Origin: Pigmentiphaga humi
GTDB lineage: Bacteria > Pseudomonadota > Gammaproteobacteria > Burkholderiales > Burkholderiaceae_B
Direction: 5' to 3'
DNA length: 64,000 nt
Assembly (NCBI RefSeq): GCF_900606115.1
Contig: NZ_UWPJ01000039.1
Location: 62,001-126,000 of the forward strand
In this document: positions 31,652 to 40,649 of the stretch, piece after piece
Layout: each line of letters opens with the position of its first letter
How positions within the stretch are numbered: position 1 is the stretch's first letter
Made by a program: the position numbers and the translations under genes
Notes under the pieces: model-generated
Database searches by the model: none
What the model was told of the DNA's origin: nothing
The model's input: the letters and a program-made list of their open reading frames with translations, nothing else

Positions 31652-34252
31652 CTACTGCAGCGCTTCGAGCAGATCCTGTTCGAACTGGATCTGGCTGCGC
31701 GGGTTGTTCAGTGCGCCGCCGTCTATCAGGAACGTGTCTTCCACGCGTTCGCCCAGCGTCATGACCTTGGCCGTCTTGAGGTTGATGCGATGCTGGGCAA
31801 AGGTGCGCGCCAGCGCGTGCAGCAGTCCGGTGCGGTCCGAGGCGGTGACGCTGAGTATCCACGATTGCCCGCGCTCGTCGGGCCGCAGCTCGACGGTGGG
31901 GGTGATCGGAAACATGCGCGACTGGCGCGATTGCCGGGGGCCCAGCGGAACGGCGGGACTGCCTGCCGCCTGGTCGCGCGCACGCGAGTCGGCCAGGCTC
32001 CGCGTCAACTCATGCTCGACGAGGCTCAGCAGCGAGCGCTGTTCGCTCGGCGTGCCCGGCGCCAGAACGACGAAGCTGTCCAGCGCCCAGCCATGGCGGG
32101 TGGTATGGATGCGGGCGTCCTGGATGCTCAGGTGCCGTTCGTCGAAATAGCCGCAGATGCGGGCGAACAGGTCGGGCTGGTCGTGCACATACACCACGAT
32201 CTGCAAGCCTTCCCCTATGAGGGCGACGCGCGCGCGCACGATCGGCTCGGCGCTGTTGACCTTGTTGTACAGGTGGCGGGTCTGCCAGGCGATCTCGGGG
32301 GCTTCGTGGCGCAGGAAATAGGCGACGTCCAGCTGTTTCCACAATTCTTCATGGGCGTCCTCGGTCAGGCCGGCCAGGCGCAGGGCGCCCAGCGCCTCGG
32401 CCTTGCGATTCTCCAGAATGGCCTTGGGGTCGGGGCGTCCGGCGCCCAGCGTGCGCTGGGTCTTCAGGAAGAGGTCTTCGAGCAGCTTGGCCTTCCACGC
32501 GTTCCAGACCTTGGGACTGGTGCCGCGTATGTCGGCCACGGTAAGCAGGTAGAGCGCGGTCAGGTGGCGGATGTCGCCCATGCTCTGCGCGAATTCCTGG
32601 ACGACGCGGGGGTCGGAGATGTCTTTCTTTTGCGCCACGGAGGACAGCGTCAGGTGTTCGTGCACCAGGAACTCGAGCAGTTCGGCGTCTTCCTTGCCCA
32701 GGCCGTGTGCGCGCGCGAACTTGCGCGCCTCGGCCGAGCCCAGGACGGAATGGTCTCCCCCGCGGCCCTTGGCGATGTCATGAAACAGCGCGGCGGCGTA
32801 GAGCAGCCAGGGCTGGTCGAAATTGGCCATCAACTGGCTGCACAGCGGGTATTCGTGCGCATGCTCGGGCATCGTGAAGCGGCGCAGGTTGCGCACCACC
32901 ATCAGGATGTGCTGATCCACGGTATAGGCGTGGAACAGGTCGTGCTGCATCTGGCCGACGATGCGCCGGAACGGCGGCAGGTAGCGCGGCAGGATGCTGA
33001 GGTCGTTCATGCGCCGCAATTCGTGCACGATGCCTCGCGGCTGCTGCAGGATGGACAGGAACAGGTGGCGGTTGACCGGGTTGCGCCGGAACTGGGCGTC
33101 GATCAGGCGGCGGGCATGCCAGATGGCGCGCAGCATGCGGGCCGACATGCCCTTGAGCTCGGGACGCTGCTGCATGACCAGGAACGCGCGCAGCAGCAGC
33201 ACGGGCTTGCGTTCGAAAGCGTCGTCCCGATACATGTCCAGCCGTTCGTGCCGGCTGCAGAAATCCTCGTCGATGGGCTGGGCCTGCTGGTCCGGACTCG
33301 AGAACAGGCGTTCTTCGAGATTCTGCACCAGGATGGTGTTGAGCTGGGTGACCAGCTTGGCGGCCCAGTAATAGCGCTGCATCAGCATTTCGCTGGGGCG
33401 GCGCGGGCCGCCTGCGGCAAAACCGTAGACTTTGGCCATGGCCGGCTGCACGTCGAATACCAGGCGGTCTTCGCGGCGCCGGGTCAGCAGGTGCAGTTCG
33501 ATGCGCAGGCGTTTGAATGCCTGCTCGGCCCGGCGCAGGTGGCGCGCCTCGTCGGCGGTCAGCAGGCCGGCCCGGGCGATCTGCGCCCAGGTCTTGCCGA
33601 AGCCAGCGGCACGCGCCATCCAGAGTATCACCTGCAGGTCGCGCAGCCCGCCGGGAGATTCCTTGCAATTGGGCTCGAGCGCGTAGGGCGTGTAGTTGTA
33701 CTTGGTATGCCGCTGCTGCATTTCCAGCAGCTTGTCGTGGAAGAATGCGCGTTTGTCCAGCCGGCCTTGCATGGCCGTCTCGAAGCGGCGCATCAAAGCA
33801 TGGCTGCCGGCCAAGTAGCGGGCCTCGAGCAGAGCGGTCTCGACCGTGATGTCGCGCGCTGCCTCGGCCATGCATTCTTCGATGGTGCGTGCGCTGTGGC
33901 CAGGCTCCAGGCCGATGTCCCAGAGCGCGGTGATCAGGCCGCCGATGCGGGCCTCGTCCTCGGCGTCGGCCGGCTGGCGCAGCAGCACCAGCACATCGAC
34001 GTCGGAATAAGGGTAGAGTTCCCCACGGCCATAGCCCCCCACCGCGGCCAGCGCCGCGCCCGACGGCAGCGGATTGATCTCGAGCAGCGCGACCAGCGTG
34101 CGGTCGACGATGCGGCGCAACTCGGTGAGCAGGCTGTCCGCGCGCAGGTTGGCACGGTAGGTCTCGATGGCCTGCTCGCGCTGCGCGCGCATGGTGTCGC
34201 GCAGTTCCCGCAGGTCCCGCTGTACGGGTGGATTTACGAGGGCGGTGGGCAT
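31652..34252 (-). CDS. glnD: [Protein-PII] uridylyltransferase / uridylyl-removing enzyme GlnD
   Basis: Glutamine sensor that uridylylates PII proteins under nitrogen limitation and deuridylylates them when glutamine is plentiful. The 866-residue protein has the nucleotidyltransferase motif 'GGYGRGELYPYSDVDVLVL' at 72-90, the GlnD-specific helical domain, an HD hydrolase domain with 'LYAAALFHDIAKGRGGDHS' near 440-460, and two C-terminal ACT domains ('DQPDLFARICGYFDERHLSI' and 'DRTGLLHALARTFAQHRI'), the glutamine-binding sites. Both activities look intact. It lies 13 bp after map, with which it is probably co-transcribed. Confidence 0.95.
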   Translation of the reverse strand: MPTALVNPPVQRDLRELRDTMRAQREQAIETYRANLRADSLLTELRRIVDRTLVALLEINPLPSGAALAAVGGYGRGELYPYSDVDVLVLLRQPADAEDEARIGGLITALWDIGLEPGHSARTIEECMAEAARDITVETALLEARYLAGSHALMRRFETAMQGRLDKRAFFHDKLLEMQQRHTKYNYTPYALEPNCKESPGGLRDLQVILWMARAAGFGKTWAQIARAGLLTADEARHLRRAEQAFKRLRIELHLLTRRREDRLVFDVQPAMAKVYGFAAGGPRRPSEMLMQRYYWAAKLVTQLNTILVQNLEERLFSSPDQQAQPIDEDFCSRHERLDMYRDDAFERKPVLLLRAFLVMQQRPELKGMSARMLRAIWHARRLIDAQFRRNPVNRHLFLSILQQPRGIVHELRRMNDLSILPRYLPPFRRIVGQMQHDLFHAYTVDQHILMVVRNLRRFTMPEHAHEYPLCSQLMANFDQPWLLYAAALFHDIAKGRGGDHSVLGSAEARKFARAHGLGKEDAELLEFLVHEHLTLSSVAQKKDISDPRVVQEFAQSMGDIRHLTALYLLTVADIRGTSPKVWNAWKAKLLEDLFLKTQRTLGAGRPDPKAILENRKAEALGALRLAGLTEDAHEELWKQLDVAYFLRHEAPEIAWQTRHLYNKVNSAEPIVRARVALIGEGLQIVVYVHDQPDLFARICGYFDERHLSIQDARIHTTRHGWALDSFVVLAPGTPSEQRSLLSLVEHELTRSLADSRARDQAAGSPAVPLGPRQSRQSRMFPITPTVELRPDERGQSWILSVTASDRTGLLHALARTFAQHRINLKTAKVMTLGERVEDTFLIDGGALNNPRSQIQFEQDLLEALQ

Positions 34253-34265
34253 GGGGACTCGGGGA

Positions 34266-35078
34266 TCAGGCCGCCTTGGCGTCGACGAAGGCGGGCGGCG
34301 CCGGCATGCCGGGCGATACCGTCAGGACTTCGTAGCCGGCGTCGGTCACGACCACGGTGTGTTCCCACTGCGCCGACAGGCTGTGGTCGCGGGTAACGAT
34401 GGTCCAGCCGTCGGCCAATTCGCGGATCTCGCGCCGGCCCGCGTTGATCATCGGTTCGATGGTGAAGATCATGCCGGCCTGCAACTGCTGGCCGGTGCCC
34501 GGCTTGCCGTAGTGCAGCACCTGCGGATCTTCGTGGAAAACCTGGCCGATGCCATGGCCGCAGAATTCGCGCACCACGCTGTAGCCGTGGTTCTCGGCGT
34601 GTTTCTGGATGGCATGGCCGATGTCGCCCAGGCAGGCGCCGGCGCGGACCTGCTCGATGCCCAGCCACATGCATTCATAGGTGACCTGGGACAGGCGGCG
34701 CGCCAGGACGGACGGCTCGCCTGCGAAGTACATGCGGCTGGTGTCGCCGTGCCAGCCATCCTTGATGATGGTGACGTCGATGTTCAGGGCGTCGCCGTTC
34801 TTGAGCACCTTGGCTCCGGGGATGCCATGGCACACCTGGTGGTTCACCGACGTACAGATGGCGCCGGTGAACGGCGGGTAGCCGGGGGGCGCGTAGCCAA
34901 TGGTGGCGGACTTCACGCCGAGCTCGTCGGTCATGTATTCCAGGCACAGACGGTCGAGCTCGCCGGTAGTGACGCCGGGTTTCACGTGGGGGGCGATGAA
35001 GTCGAGCACGCTGGCGGCGGCTTGGCAGGCGGCCCGCATTTTCTCGATCTCGTCGGCGGTCTTGATACTGATGGTCAT
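34266..35078 (-). CDS. map: Methionine aminopeptidase, type I
   Basis: Removes the initiator methionine from nascent proteins. The 270-residue enzyme carries the five metal ligands: two Asp in 'NIDVTIIKDGWHGDTSRM' near 95-112, His in 'CGHGIGQVFHE' near 170, Glu in 'FTIEPM' and Glu in 'AQWEHTVVVT'. The ATG at 35078 gives the standard start 'MTISIKTADEIEKMR'. As in many proteobacteria map is divergent from rpsB. It heads a map-glnD operon. Confidence 0.95.
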   Translation of the reverse strand: MTISIKTADEIEKMRAACQAAASVLDFIAPHVKPGVTTGELDRLCLEYMTDELGVKSATIGYAPPGYPPFTGAICTSVNHQVCHGIPGAKVLKNGDALNIDVTIIKDGWHGDTSRMYFAGEPSVLARRLSQVTYECMWLGIEQVRAGACLGDIGHAIQKHAENHGYSVVREFCGHGIGQVFHEDPQVLHYGKPGTGQQLQAGMIFTIEPMINAGRREIRELADGWTIVTRDHSLSAQWEHTVVVTDAGYEVLTVSPGMPAPPAFVDAKAA

Positions 35079-35282
35079 GGTTCGGTTGTCCAATGCAGGG
35101 CGGCGAGGCGTCGCCGCCGTTCGTCCCGGGTGGGTCGCGCGCCTGGGCCCGGCCGGAGGCGGGCGCCGAGGCCGGCAGGCCCGGCGGGAACGATTACATC
35201 CGCTATTTTCCACGATGCAGCGGCCGGAAGCGATGCCCGGCCGGGCAAATTTGCGCGAATCGGGGCGAACGGAAGGGAGTCG

Positions 35283-35329
35283 GCACATCGTCGGCATGTT
35301 TTGTGTAACAAAATATGCCGACGATGTGC
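35283..35329. other. 21-bp-stem inverted repeat between map and rpsB
   Basis: Arms 35283-35303 and 35309-35329 pair over 21 bp with a single G-U wobble and a TGTAA loop. No T-run follows on either strand, so it is not an ordinary terminator. It lies about 205 bp upstream of the map start and about 29 bp upstream of the rpsB -35 box. Its two halves match far better than chance, so a role as operator or structured RNA is likely; which one is unknown. Confidence 0.8.
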
Positions 35330-35357
35330 GGGATGGCGTTGCGTTACAGAGGGCGGC

Positions 35358-35387
35358 TTGAGCACCGTGCCCGGAAAATAGTAGAAT
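35358..35387 (+). promoter_or_regulatory. rpsB promoter
   Basis: TTGAGC (35358-35363), 18-bp spacer, TAGAAT (35382-35387). Transcription should start near 35394, leaving a leader of about 160 nt before the rpsB ATG, long enough to hold an S2 autoregulatory structure. The remaining 478-bp map-rpsB gap holds the large inverted repeat and no gene that I can see. Confidence 0.7.
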
Positions 35388-35556
35388 TAAAGGCTTTCTT
35401 CTTTTCGGAAGAGAGTTTTCAAAGCGTTTTTCAAACAATCGTTGACCAATCGCGCGCCGTGTCATCCAGGGTGCCGGCCGGTTCGCTCTTCCAGGATCAT
35501 AGGGAAGCAGCGCGGCAGGTGCTGATGCGGCGCAAGACCTAACCCTCGGAGCTCAT

Positions 35557-36303
35557 ATGTCCGTTAGCATGCGCGAAATGCTGGAAGCCGGTGTCCACTT
35601 CGGCCACCAAACCCGCTTCTGGAACCCCAAGATGGCCCCCTACATCTTCGGCCATCGCAACAAGATCCACATCATCAACCTCGAGAAGACCCTGGCCCTG
35701 TACCAGGATGCGCTGAAGTTCGTGCGCCAGCTGTCGGCTCGGGGCGGCACCATCCTGTTCGTCAGCACCAAGCGCGCGGCCCGCGAAATCATCGCCGAAG
35801 AAGCCCAGCGCTGCGGCATGCCCTATGTCGACAGCCGTTGGCTGGGCGGCATGCTGACCAACTTCAAGACGGTCAAGACCTCGATCAAGCGCCTGAAAGA
35901 CATGGAAGCCATGCAGGCCGAAGGCGCCACCGAGCGCATGAGCAAGAAAGAAGCGCTGATGTTCCAGCGCGAAATGGACAAGCTGAACAAGTCCATCGGC
36001 GGCATCAAGGACATGAATGGCCTGCCGGACGCGATCTTCATCATCGACGTTGGTTACCACAAGATCACCGTCACCGAAGCCAAGACGCTTAACATTCCCG
36101 TCGTCGCCGTGGTCGATACCAACCACTCGCCCGACGGCGTGGCCCACGTCATCCCGGGCAACGACGACTCCTCCAAGGCGATCGTGCTGTATGCCCGCGG
36201 CGTGGCCGATGCCGTCCTGGAAGGCCGTGACCAGGCCCTGCAAGGCGTGGTCGATGCCGTGACCGAAGGCGACGAAGAGTTCGTCGAGGTAGAAGAGGAA
36301 TAA
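35557..36303 (+). CDS. rpsB: 30S ribosomal protein S2
   Basis: Small-subunit ribosomal protein, 248 residues, highly conserved throughout ('[19 protein letters not shown]', '[17 protein letters not shown]', '[11 protein letters not shown]', '[16 protein letters not shown]'). A GGAG ribosome site precedes the ATG. The gene is first in the rpsB-tsf-pyrH-frr order found across bacteria. S2 represses its own operon in E. coli through the leader; the long leader here would allow the same. A dispersed repeat starts right after the stop codon. Confidence 0.97.
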   Translation: MSVSMREMLEAGVHFGHQTRFWNPKMAPYIFGHRNKIHIINLEKTLALYQDALKFVRQLSARGGTILFVSTKRAAREIIAEEAQRCGMPYVDSRWLGGMLTNFKTVKTSIKRLKDMEAMQAEGATERMSKKEALMFQREMDKLNKSIGGIKDMNGLPDAIFIIDVGYHKITVTEAKTLNIPVVAVVDTNHSPDGVAHVIPGNDDSSKAIVLYARGVADAVLEGRDQALQGVVDAVTEGDEEFVEVEEE

Positions 36304-36388
36304 GGCCCCCCGTACGCGCTTACGCGCGCCCCCCAGGGGGCGGCACTGGCGGACCGGCAAAGTCGGATCCGCGGTGCCCTGGGTTGAA
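36302..36388. repeat. Dispersed multi-hairpin repeat, copy 4
   Basis: Begins at the rpsB stop codon, in the same orientation as copies 2 and 5: GCGCTTACGCGC, then CCCCCCAGGGGG, then a hairpin around GGATCC. It lies inside the rpsB-tsf operon, so it is probably transcribed. Confidence 0.75.
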
Positions 36389-36468
36389 AGCAGCGCTGTG
36401 TTGTGGCGTTGTTTTTGATTGCGGGACGTCTGGGGGAGCAGCCTCAGGGTTGCGGGTGATGGTTCTAC

Positions 36469-36492
36469 AGGGGCGCTTCGCCCCTTGTTTTT
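36469..36492 (+). terminator. Intrinsic terminator between rpsB and tsf
   Basis: AGGGGCG-CTT-CGCCCCT (7-bp stem, 36469-36485) followed by TGTTTTT. It lies 165 bp after the rpsB stop and about 50 bp before tsf, so it should let only part of the transcripts continue into tsf, or mark the end of an rpsB-only message. Confidence 0.7.
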
Positions 36493-36542
36493 AAATAATT
36501 TTTGTCGCCGTCCGTCTGGGGCGGCGCATGTCAGGAGTAATC

Positions 36543-37424
36543 ATGGCCGCTATTACCGCAGCAATGGTCAAGGAACTGCGCGAGAAGACCGACGCCCCCA
36601 TGATGGAGTGCAAGAAGGCGCTGACGGAAGCCGATGGCGATCTGGCCAAGGCCGAGGAAATCCTGCGCGTCAAGCTGGGCAGCAAGGCCAGCAAGGCTGC
36701 CGCCCGCGTCACCGCTGAAGGCCTGGTGGCCGTGTATGTGTCGCCCGATCAGAAGACCGGCGTTGCCGTCGAAGTCAACAGCGAGACCGATTTCGTTGCC
36801 AAGAACGACGATTTCGTCCAGTTCTCCAGCGACATCGCCGAACTGATCGCCAAGGCTGCGCCGGCCGACGTCGCCGCGCTGTCCGAGCTGGCCTTCCGTG
36901 ACGGCACCGTGGAGTCGGTGCGTACCGCCCTGGTCGGCAAGATCGGCGAGAACATCAGCGTTCGCCGCTTCACCCGCATCGCGACCGAGAACAAGCTGGC
37001 CCAGTACGTGCACGGCGGCCGCATCGGCGTGCTGATCGAGTATTCGGGCGACGACACCCTGGGCAAGGACCTCGCCATGCACGTGGCCGCGACCAAGCCC
37101 AAGGCCCTGGATGCCTCCGGCGTTTCCCAGGACGACATCCAGCGCGAGCGTTCGGTGGCCGAGCAGAAGGCTGCCGAATCGGGCAAGCCGGCCGAGATCG
37201 TCGCCAAGATGGTCGACGGTTCGATCCAGAAGTTCCTGAAAGAGGTTACGCTGTTGTCTCAGCCGTTCGTCAAGGACGACAAGCAGACGGTCCAGCAGAT
37301 CCTCAAGGCCAAGAACTCGGCCGTGCAGCAGTTCGTGCTGTACGTCGTGGGCGAAGGCATCGAGAAGAAGACCACCGACTTCGCGGCTGAAGTCGCTGCC
37401 CAGGCCGCTGCCGCCCGGAGCTGA
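36543..37424 (+). CDS. tsf: Translation elongation factor Ts
   Basis: Guanine-nucleotide exchange factor for EF-Tu. The 293-residue product has the N-terminal UBA-like helical domain ('[22 protein letters not shown]'), the core '[10 protein letters not shown]' motif near 80-89 that inserts into EF-Tu, and the usual C-terminal half. An AGGAG ribosome site at 36533-36537 with 5-nt spacing fixes the ATG at 36543; an in-frame ATG at 36528 is unlikely. A terminator between rpsB and tsf suggests differential expression from rpsB. Confidence 0.97.
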   Translation: MAAITAAMVKELREKTDAPMMECKKALTEADGDLAKAEEILRVKLGSKASKAAARVTAEGLVAVYVSPDQKTGVAVEVNSETDFVAKNDDFVQFSSDIAELIAKAAPADVAALSELAFRDGTVESVRTALVGKIGENISVRRFTRIATENKLAQYVHGGRIGVLIEYSGDDTLGKDLAMHVAATKPKALDASGVSQDDIQRERSVAEQKAAESGKPAEIVAKMVDGSIQKFLKEVTLLSQPFVKDDKQTVQQILKAKNSAVQQFVLYVVGEGIEKKTTDFAAEVAAQAAAARS

Positions 37425-37436
37425 GCAAAAGTGGTG

Positions 37437-37482
37437 CGGAACAGCGGGAGGAGCGGCTAAACGTGCCGTTCACGCTGTTCCG
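37437..37482. other. Inverted repeat in the tsf-pyrH gap
   Basis: Perfect 10-bp arms CGGAACAGCG (37437-37446) and CGCTGTTCCG (37473-37482) with a 26-nt loop that holds a smaller CGGC/GCCG hairpin. No T-run follows. It could be a structured 3' end of the tsf message or a processing site. Confidence 0.5.
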
Positions 37483-37601
37483 GTAGTATCCAGAGGAATG
37501 CCGGGCGCCCCGGGTTTCCTCCGCTCCTGCCGGGGCGTTCGCCGCGGGCGAATCGGGGCGACGAGTATGCCGGACCAGGCTGAGATTGCGCGGGAGTACG
37601 T

Positions 37602-38345
37602 ATGACGGTGGAAATGAACGCATCTGATGCGAAAACGGGGGCGTACAAGCGCGTACTGCTCAAGCTGTCGGGTGAAGCCCTTATGGGTGACGATGCGTTC
37701 GGTATCAACCGCGCAACCATCGGCCGCATGGTCGAGGAAATCGCCGAAGTGGCCGAGTTGGGCGTCGAGCTGGCTCTGGTGATCGGCGGCGGCAACATTT
37801 TTCGCGGCGTGGCGCCCGGTGCCCAGGGCATGGACCGCGCCACCGCCGACTACATGGGCATGATGGCGACCATCATGAACTCGCTGGCGCTGCAGGACGC
37901 GCTCAAGCGCCGCGGCATCGATGCCCGCGTGCAGTCCGCGCTGACCATCGAGCAGGTGGTCGAGCCCTATATCCGCCCCAAGGCCCTGCGCTACCTGGAA
38001 GAGGGCAAGGTCGTCATTTTCGCCGCGGGTACGGGCAATCCCTTTTTCACGACCGACACCGCCGCCGCGCTGCGCGGCGCGGAGGTCGGCGCCGAAATCG
38101 TCTTGAAGGCAACCAAGGTCGACGGCATCTATTCGGCCGATCCGAAGAAAGATCCTACCGCCACGCGCTACAGCCGCATCAGCTTCGACGAGGCCATCGT
38201 GCGCCGGCTCGAAGTCATGGACGCGACCGCGTTCGCGCTGTGCCGCGACCAGAAGCTGCCGATCAAGGTTTTCTCGATCAACAAGCCCGGTGCCTTGAAG
38301 CGCGTCGTTTCCGGCGACGACGAAGGCACGCTGGTGCATGTTTGA
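37602..38345 (+). CDS. pyrH: UMP kinase
   Basis: Amino-acid-kinase-fold enzyme phosphorylating UMP to UDP, the step that feeds UTP/CTP pools; bacterial PyrH is hexameric and regulated by GTP and UTP. The 247-residue product has '[15 protein letters not shown]' (phosphate loop), '[12 protein letters not shown]', '[21 protein letters not shown]' (split around residue 145) and '[11 protein letters not shown]'. A GGGAG ribosome site supports the ATG at 37602; an ATG 12 bp later is possible. It follows tsf in the conserved order. Confidence 0.96.
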   Translation: MTVEMNASDAKTGAYKRVLLKLSGEALMGDDAFGINRATIGRMVEEIAEVAELGVELALVIGGGNIFRGVAPGAQGMDRATADYMGMMATIMNSLALQDALKRRGIDARVQSALTIEQVVEPYIRPKALRYLEEGKVVIFAAGTGNPFFTTDTAAALRGAEVGAEIVLKATKVDGIYSADPKKDPTATRYSRISFDEAIVRRLEVMDATAFALCRDQKLPIKVFSINKPGALKRVVSGDDEGTLVHV

Positions 38346-38376
38346 CCGACTGTTCAGAATCTAGCAGGAGACCGCG

Positions 38377-38937
38377 ATGAGCGCTTCCGACGTCAAGAAA
38401 AACGCCGAAACCAAAATGGGCAAGTCCATCGAGACGCTCAAGGCCAATTTGTCGAAGATCCGCACGGGCCGCGCCAGCGCCGGCATCCTGGACCACGTCC
38501 AGGTCGACTACTACGGCTCCATGGTGCCGCTGAGCCAGGTCGCGAACCTCAGCGTGATCGATGCCCGCACCTTGAGCGTGCAGCCCTGGGAAAAGAAGAT
38601 GGCCCAGGTGATCGAGAAGGCCATCCGCGAGTCCGATCTGGGCCTGAATCCCCAGTCCATGGGCGATCTGATCCGCGTGCCCATGCCGCCGCTGACCGAA
38701 GAGCGCCGCCGCGAACTGACCAAGGTGGTCAAGAGCGAGGGCGAGGACGCCAAGGTCGCCGTGCGCAACTTGCGCCGCGACGCCAACGAACAGCTCAAGC
38801 GCCTGGTCAAGGACAAGGACATTTCCGAAGACGAGGAACGCCGCGCCCAGGACGACGTGCAAAAGCTCACGGATCGCTTTGTGGCCGAGATCGACAAGCT
38901 CGTGAGCCAGAAAGAAGCGGAGATCATGACGGTTTGA
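38377..38937 (+). CDS. frr: Ribosome recycling factor
   Basis: Splits the post-termination ribosome together with EF-G. The 186-residue protein has the standard length and sequence ('[17 protein letters not shown]', '[18 protein letters not shown]', '[22 protein letters not shown]' in two adjacent blocks, '[18 protein letters not shown]'). It lies 31 bp after pyrH with an AGCAGGAG ribosome site. After it, at 38969-38987, comes a perfect 7-bp hairpin (CGCACCG-CTTTG-CGGTGCG) without a T-run. Confidence 0.97.
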   Translation: MSASDVKKNAETKMGKSIETLKANLSKIRTGRASAGILDHVQVDYYGSMVPLSQVANLSVIDARTLSVQPWEKKMAQVIEKAIRESDLGLNPQSMGDLIRVPMPPLTEERRRELTKVVKSEGEDAKVAVRNLRRDANEQLKRLVKDKDISEDEERRAQDDVQKLTDRFVAEIDKLVSQKEAEIMTV

Positions 38938-39010
38938 GACCGCTCTTGTCCGTCTATCGTCCGCGCCCCGCACCGCTTTGCGGTGCGACCCACTTCAAGG
39001 TTTGCTGCAT

Positions 39011-39793
39011 ATGGGATTGAGTACCACCCTTGGCGTGCCGCAAGCCGACGCCGTGCCCCGGCACGTGGCGATCATCATGGACGGCAATGGCCGCTGGGCG
39101 ACGCAGCGCTTCCTGCCGCGCGTGGCCGGCCACAAGAAAGGAGTCGATGCAGTGCGCGCGGTGGTCGAGGCCTGCGCCGTGCGCGGCATCGAATACCTGA
39201 CGCTGTTCGCTTTCAGTTCCGAGAACTGGCGCCGTCCGGCCGAGGAAGTCTCGCTGCTCATGCGGCTGTTCGTGCATGCGCTCGAGCGCGAGGTCACCAG
39301 GCTGGCCCGCAACGGCATCAAGCTCAAGGTGGTGGGCGACATCGAGGCCTTCGAACCGCGATTGCGCGAACTGATCGCCGACGTCGAGGCGCGCACTCGC
39401 GACAACGACCGCCTGACGCTGACCATCGCCGCCAATTACGGCGGCCGTTGGGATATCCTCCAGGCTACGCGCCGCCTGCTGGCGGCACGGCCCGAACTGG
39501 CCGCCCGGCCGGAACTGCTGGACGAATCGGCGTTGGCTCCCTACCTGGCGATGGCCTACGCCCCCGAGCCGGACCTGTTCATCCGCACCGGCGGCGAACA
39601 GCGCATTTCCAACTTCCTGATCTGGCAGCTCGCCTATACCGAGCTGTATTTCACCGACTGCTATTGGCCCGACTTCGATGCGGCCCAGCTCGACCTGGCC
39701 TGCCAGTCGTATCGTGGCCGCGAGCGCCGCTTCGGCCGCACCAGCGCGCAGGTGCGGGCCCAGGCGGCTCCCCACGTTTCCAACGGTAGCTGA
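39011..39793 (+). CDS. uppS: Undecaprenyl pyrophosphate synthase (cis-prenyltransferase)
   Basis: Condenses eight isopentenyl diphosphates onto farnesyl diphosphate to make the lipid carrier for peptidoglycan and LPS synthesis. The 260-residue protein contains '[14 protein letters not shown]' with the catalytic Asp24, '[10 protein letters not shown]', '[14 protein letters not shown]' and the C-terminal '[17 protein letters not shown]'. I chose the ATG at 39011 preceded by AAGG; the open frame extends further upstream without a better start. It is followed 4 bp later by cdsA. Confidence 0.95.
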   Translation: MGLSTTLGVPQADAVPRHVAIIMDGNGRWATQRFLPRVAGHKKGVDAVRAVVEACAVRGIEYLTLFAFSSENWRRPAEEVSLLMRLFVHALEREVTRLARNGIKLKVVGDIEAFEPRLRELIADVEARTRDNDRLTLTIAANYGGRWDILQATRRLLAARPELAARPELLDESALAPYLAMAYAPEPDLFIRTGGEQRISNFLIWQLAYTELYFTDCYWPDFDAAQLDLACQSYRGRERRFGRTSAQVRAQAAPHVSNGS

Positions 39794-39797
39794 ACCC

Positions 39798-40649
39798 ATG
39801 CTCGGACAACGCGTCATCACCGCCGTCGTCCTGCTGATCGTCCTGGCAGGCGTGCTGTCGCTCGGCAACCCGCTGCCGTTCGAATTGCTAATGGCCTTGT
39901 TCGTCGGATGCGCACTCTGGGAATGGTGGCGCCTGACCTTGGCGCCGCGCGGGGGCGTGGCGCGGGCCAATCTTCCCGCGGCGCTTGCCGGTGTCGCGCT
40001 GGGTGCCGGGCTGGCGGCCTGGCGCTGGCATGCCGGGCCGGCCGACCTGGCGGCGGGAGAAGGCGCGCTGTTCTGGCGTGGCCTGTGGATCGCGGTATCG
40101 CTGGTGTGGATGTTCGTGCTCGTGCCCATGCTGCTGCGCGCCAGCGCCGAAGCCGATCCGCGCAATCCCTGGCTGACCCTGCTCGCGCCGTTCGCCCTGT
40201 TGGCGGCCTGGTCGGCGCTGATCGCGGGATTCGGGCGCGGGGTGGTATTCCTGCTGACGCTGCTGGCGCTGGTCTGGATCGCCGACATCGCCGCTTATTT
40301 CGTCGGCCGCGCGGTGGGCAAGCGCAAGCTGGCGCCGCACATCAGTCCGGGCAAGACGCGCGAGGGCGCGTTGGGCGGCGTGGCCGGGTCGGTCGTTTTC
40401 GTGCTGGGCAGCGCTTGTTTCCCCGCCACTTTCGGCGCGGCCCTGGTGGCGCGCTGGGGCTGGGCCGGGGCGCTGGCGGTAGCCATCGTGCTGGCCGTCC
40501 TGTCCATTGCCGGCGACCTGTTCGAATCCTTGATCAAGCGGCGTGCCGGCGTGAAGGATTCCAGCCGCCTGCTGCCGGGCCATGGCGGCGTGCTGGACCG
40601 CATCGACGCCTTGATCCCGGTGCTGCCGCTGGCCGTACTGCTCTCATGA
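39798..40649 (+). CDS. cdsA: Phosphatidate cytidylyltransferase
   Basis: Inner-membrane enzyme forming CDP-diacylglycerol from phosphatidic acid and CTP, the branch point of phospholipid synthesis. The 283-residue protein has about seven to eight membrane helices and the family signature near the C-terminus: '[20 protein letters not shown]' followed by 'GVLDRIDA'. '[21 protein letters not shown]' precedes it. It starts 4 bp after uppS and its stop codon overlaps the dxr start (ATGA), indicating tight coupling. Confidence 0.95.
   Translation: MLGQRVITAVVLLIVLAGVLSLGNPLPFELLMALFVGCALWEWWRLTLAPRGGVARANLPAALAGVALGAGLAAWRWHAGPADLAAGEGALFWRGLWIAVSLVWMFVLVPMLLRASAEADPRNPWLTLLAPFALLAAWSALIAGFGRGVVFLLTLLALVWIADIAAYFVGRAVGKRKLAPHISPGKTREGALGGVAGSVVFVLGSACFPATFGAALVARWGWAGALAVAIVLAVLSIAGDLFESLIKRRAGVKDSSRLLPGHGGVLDRIDALIPVLPLAVLLS

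Noticed and set aside
35079-35556. A small gene or tRNA in the long map-rpsB gap
   Set aside because: No frame with plausible start and ribosome site, and no cloverleaf; the gap is explained by promoter, leader and the inverted repeat.
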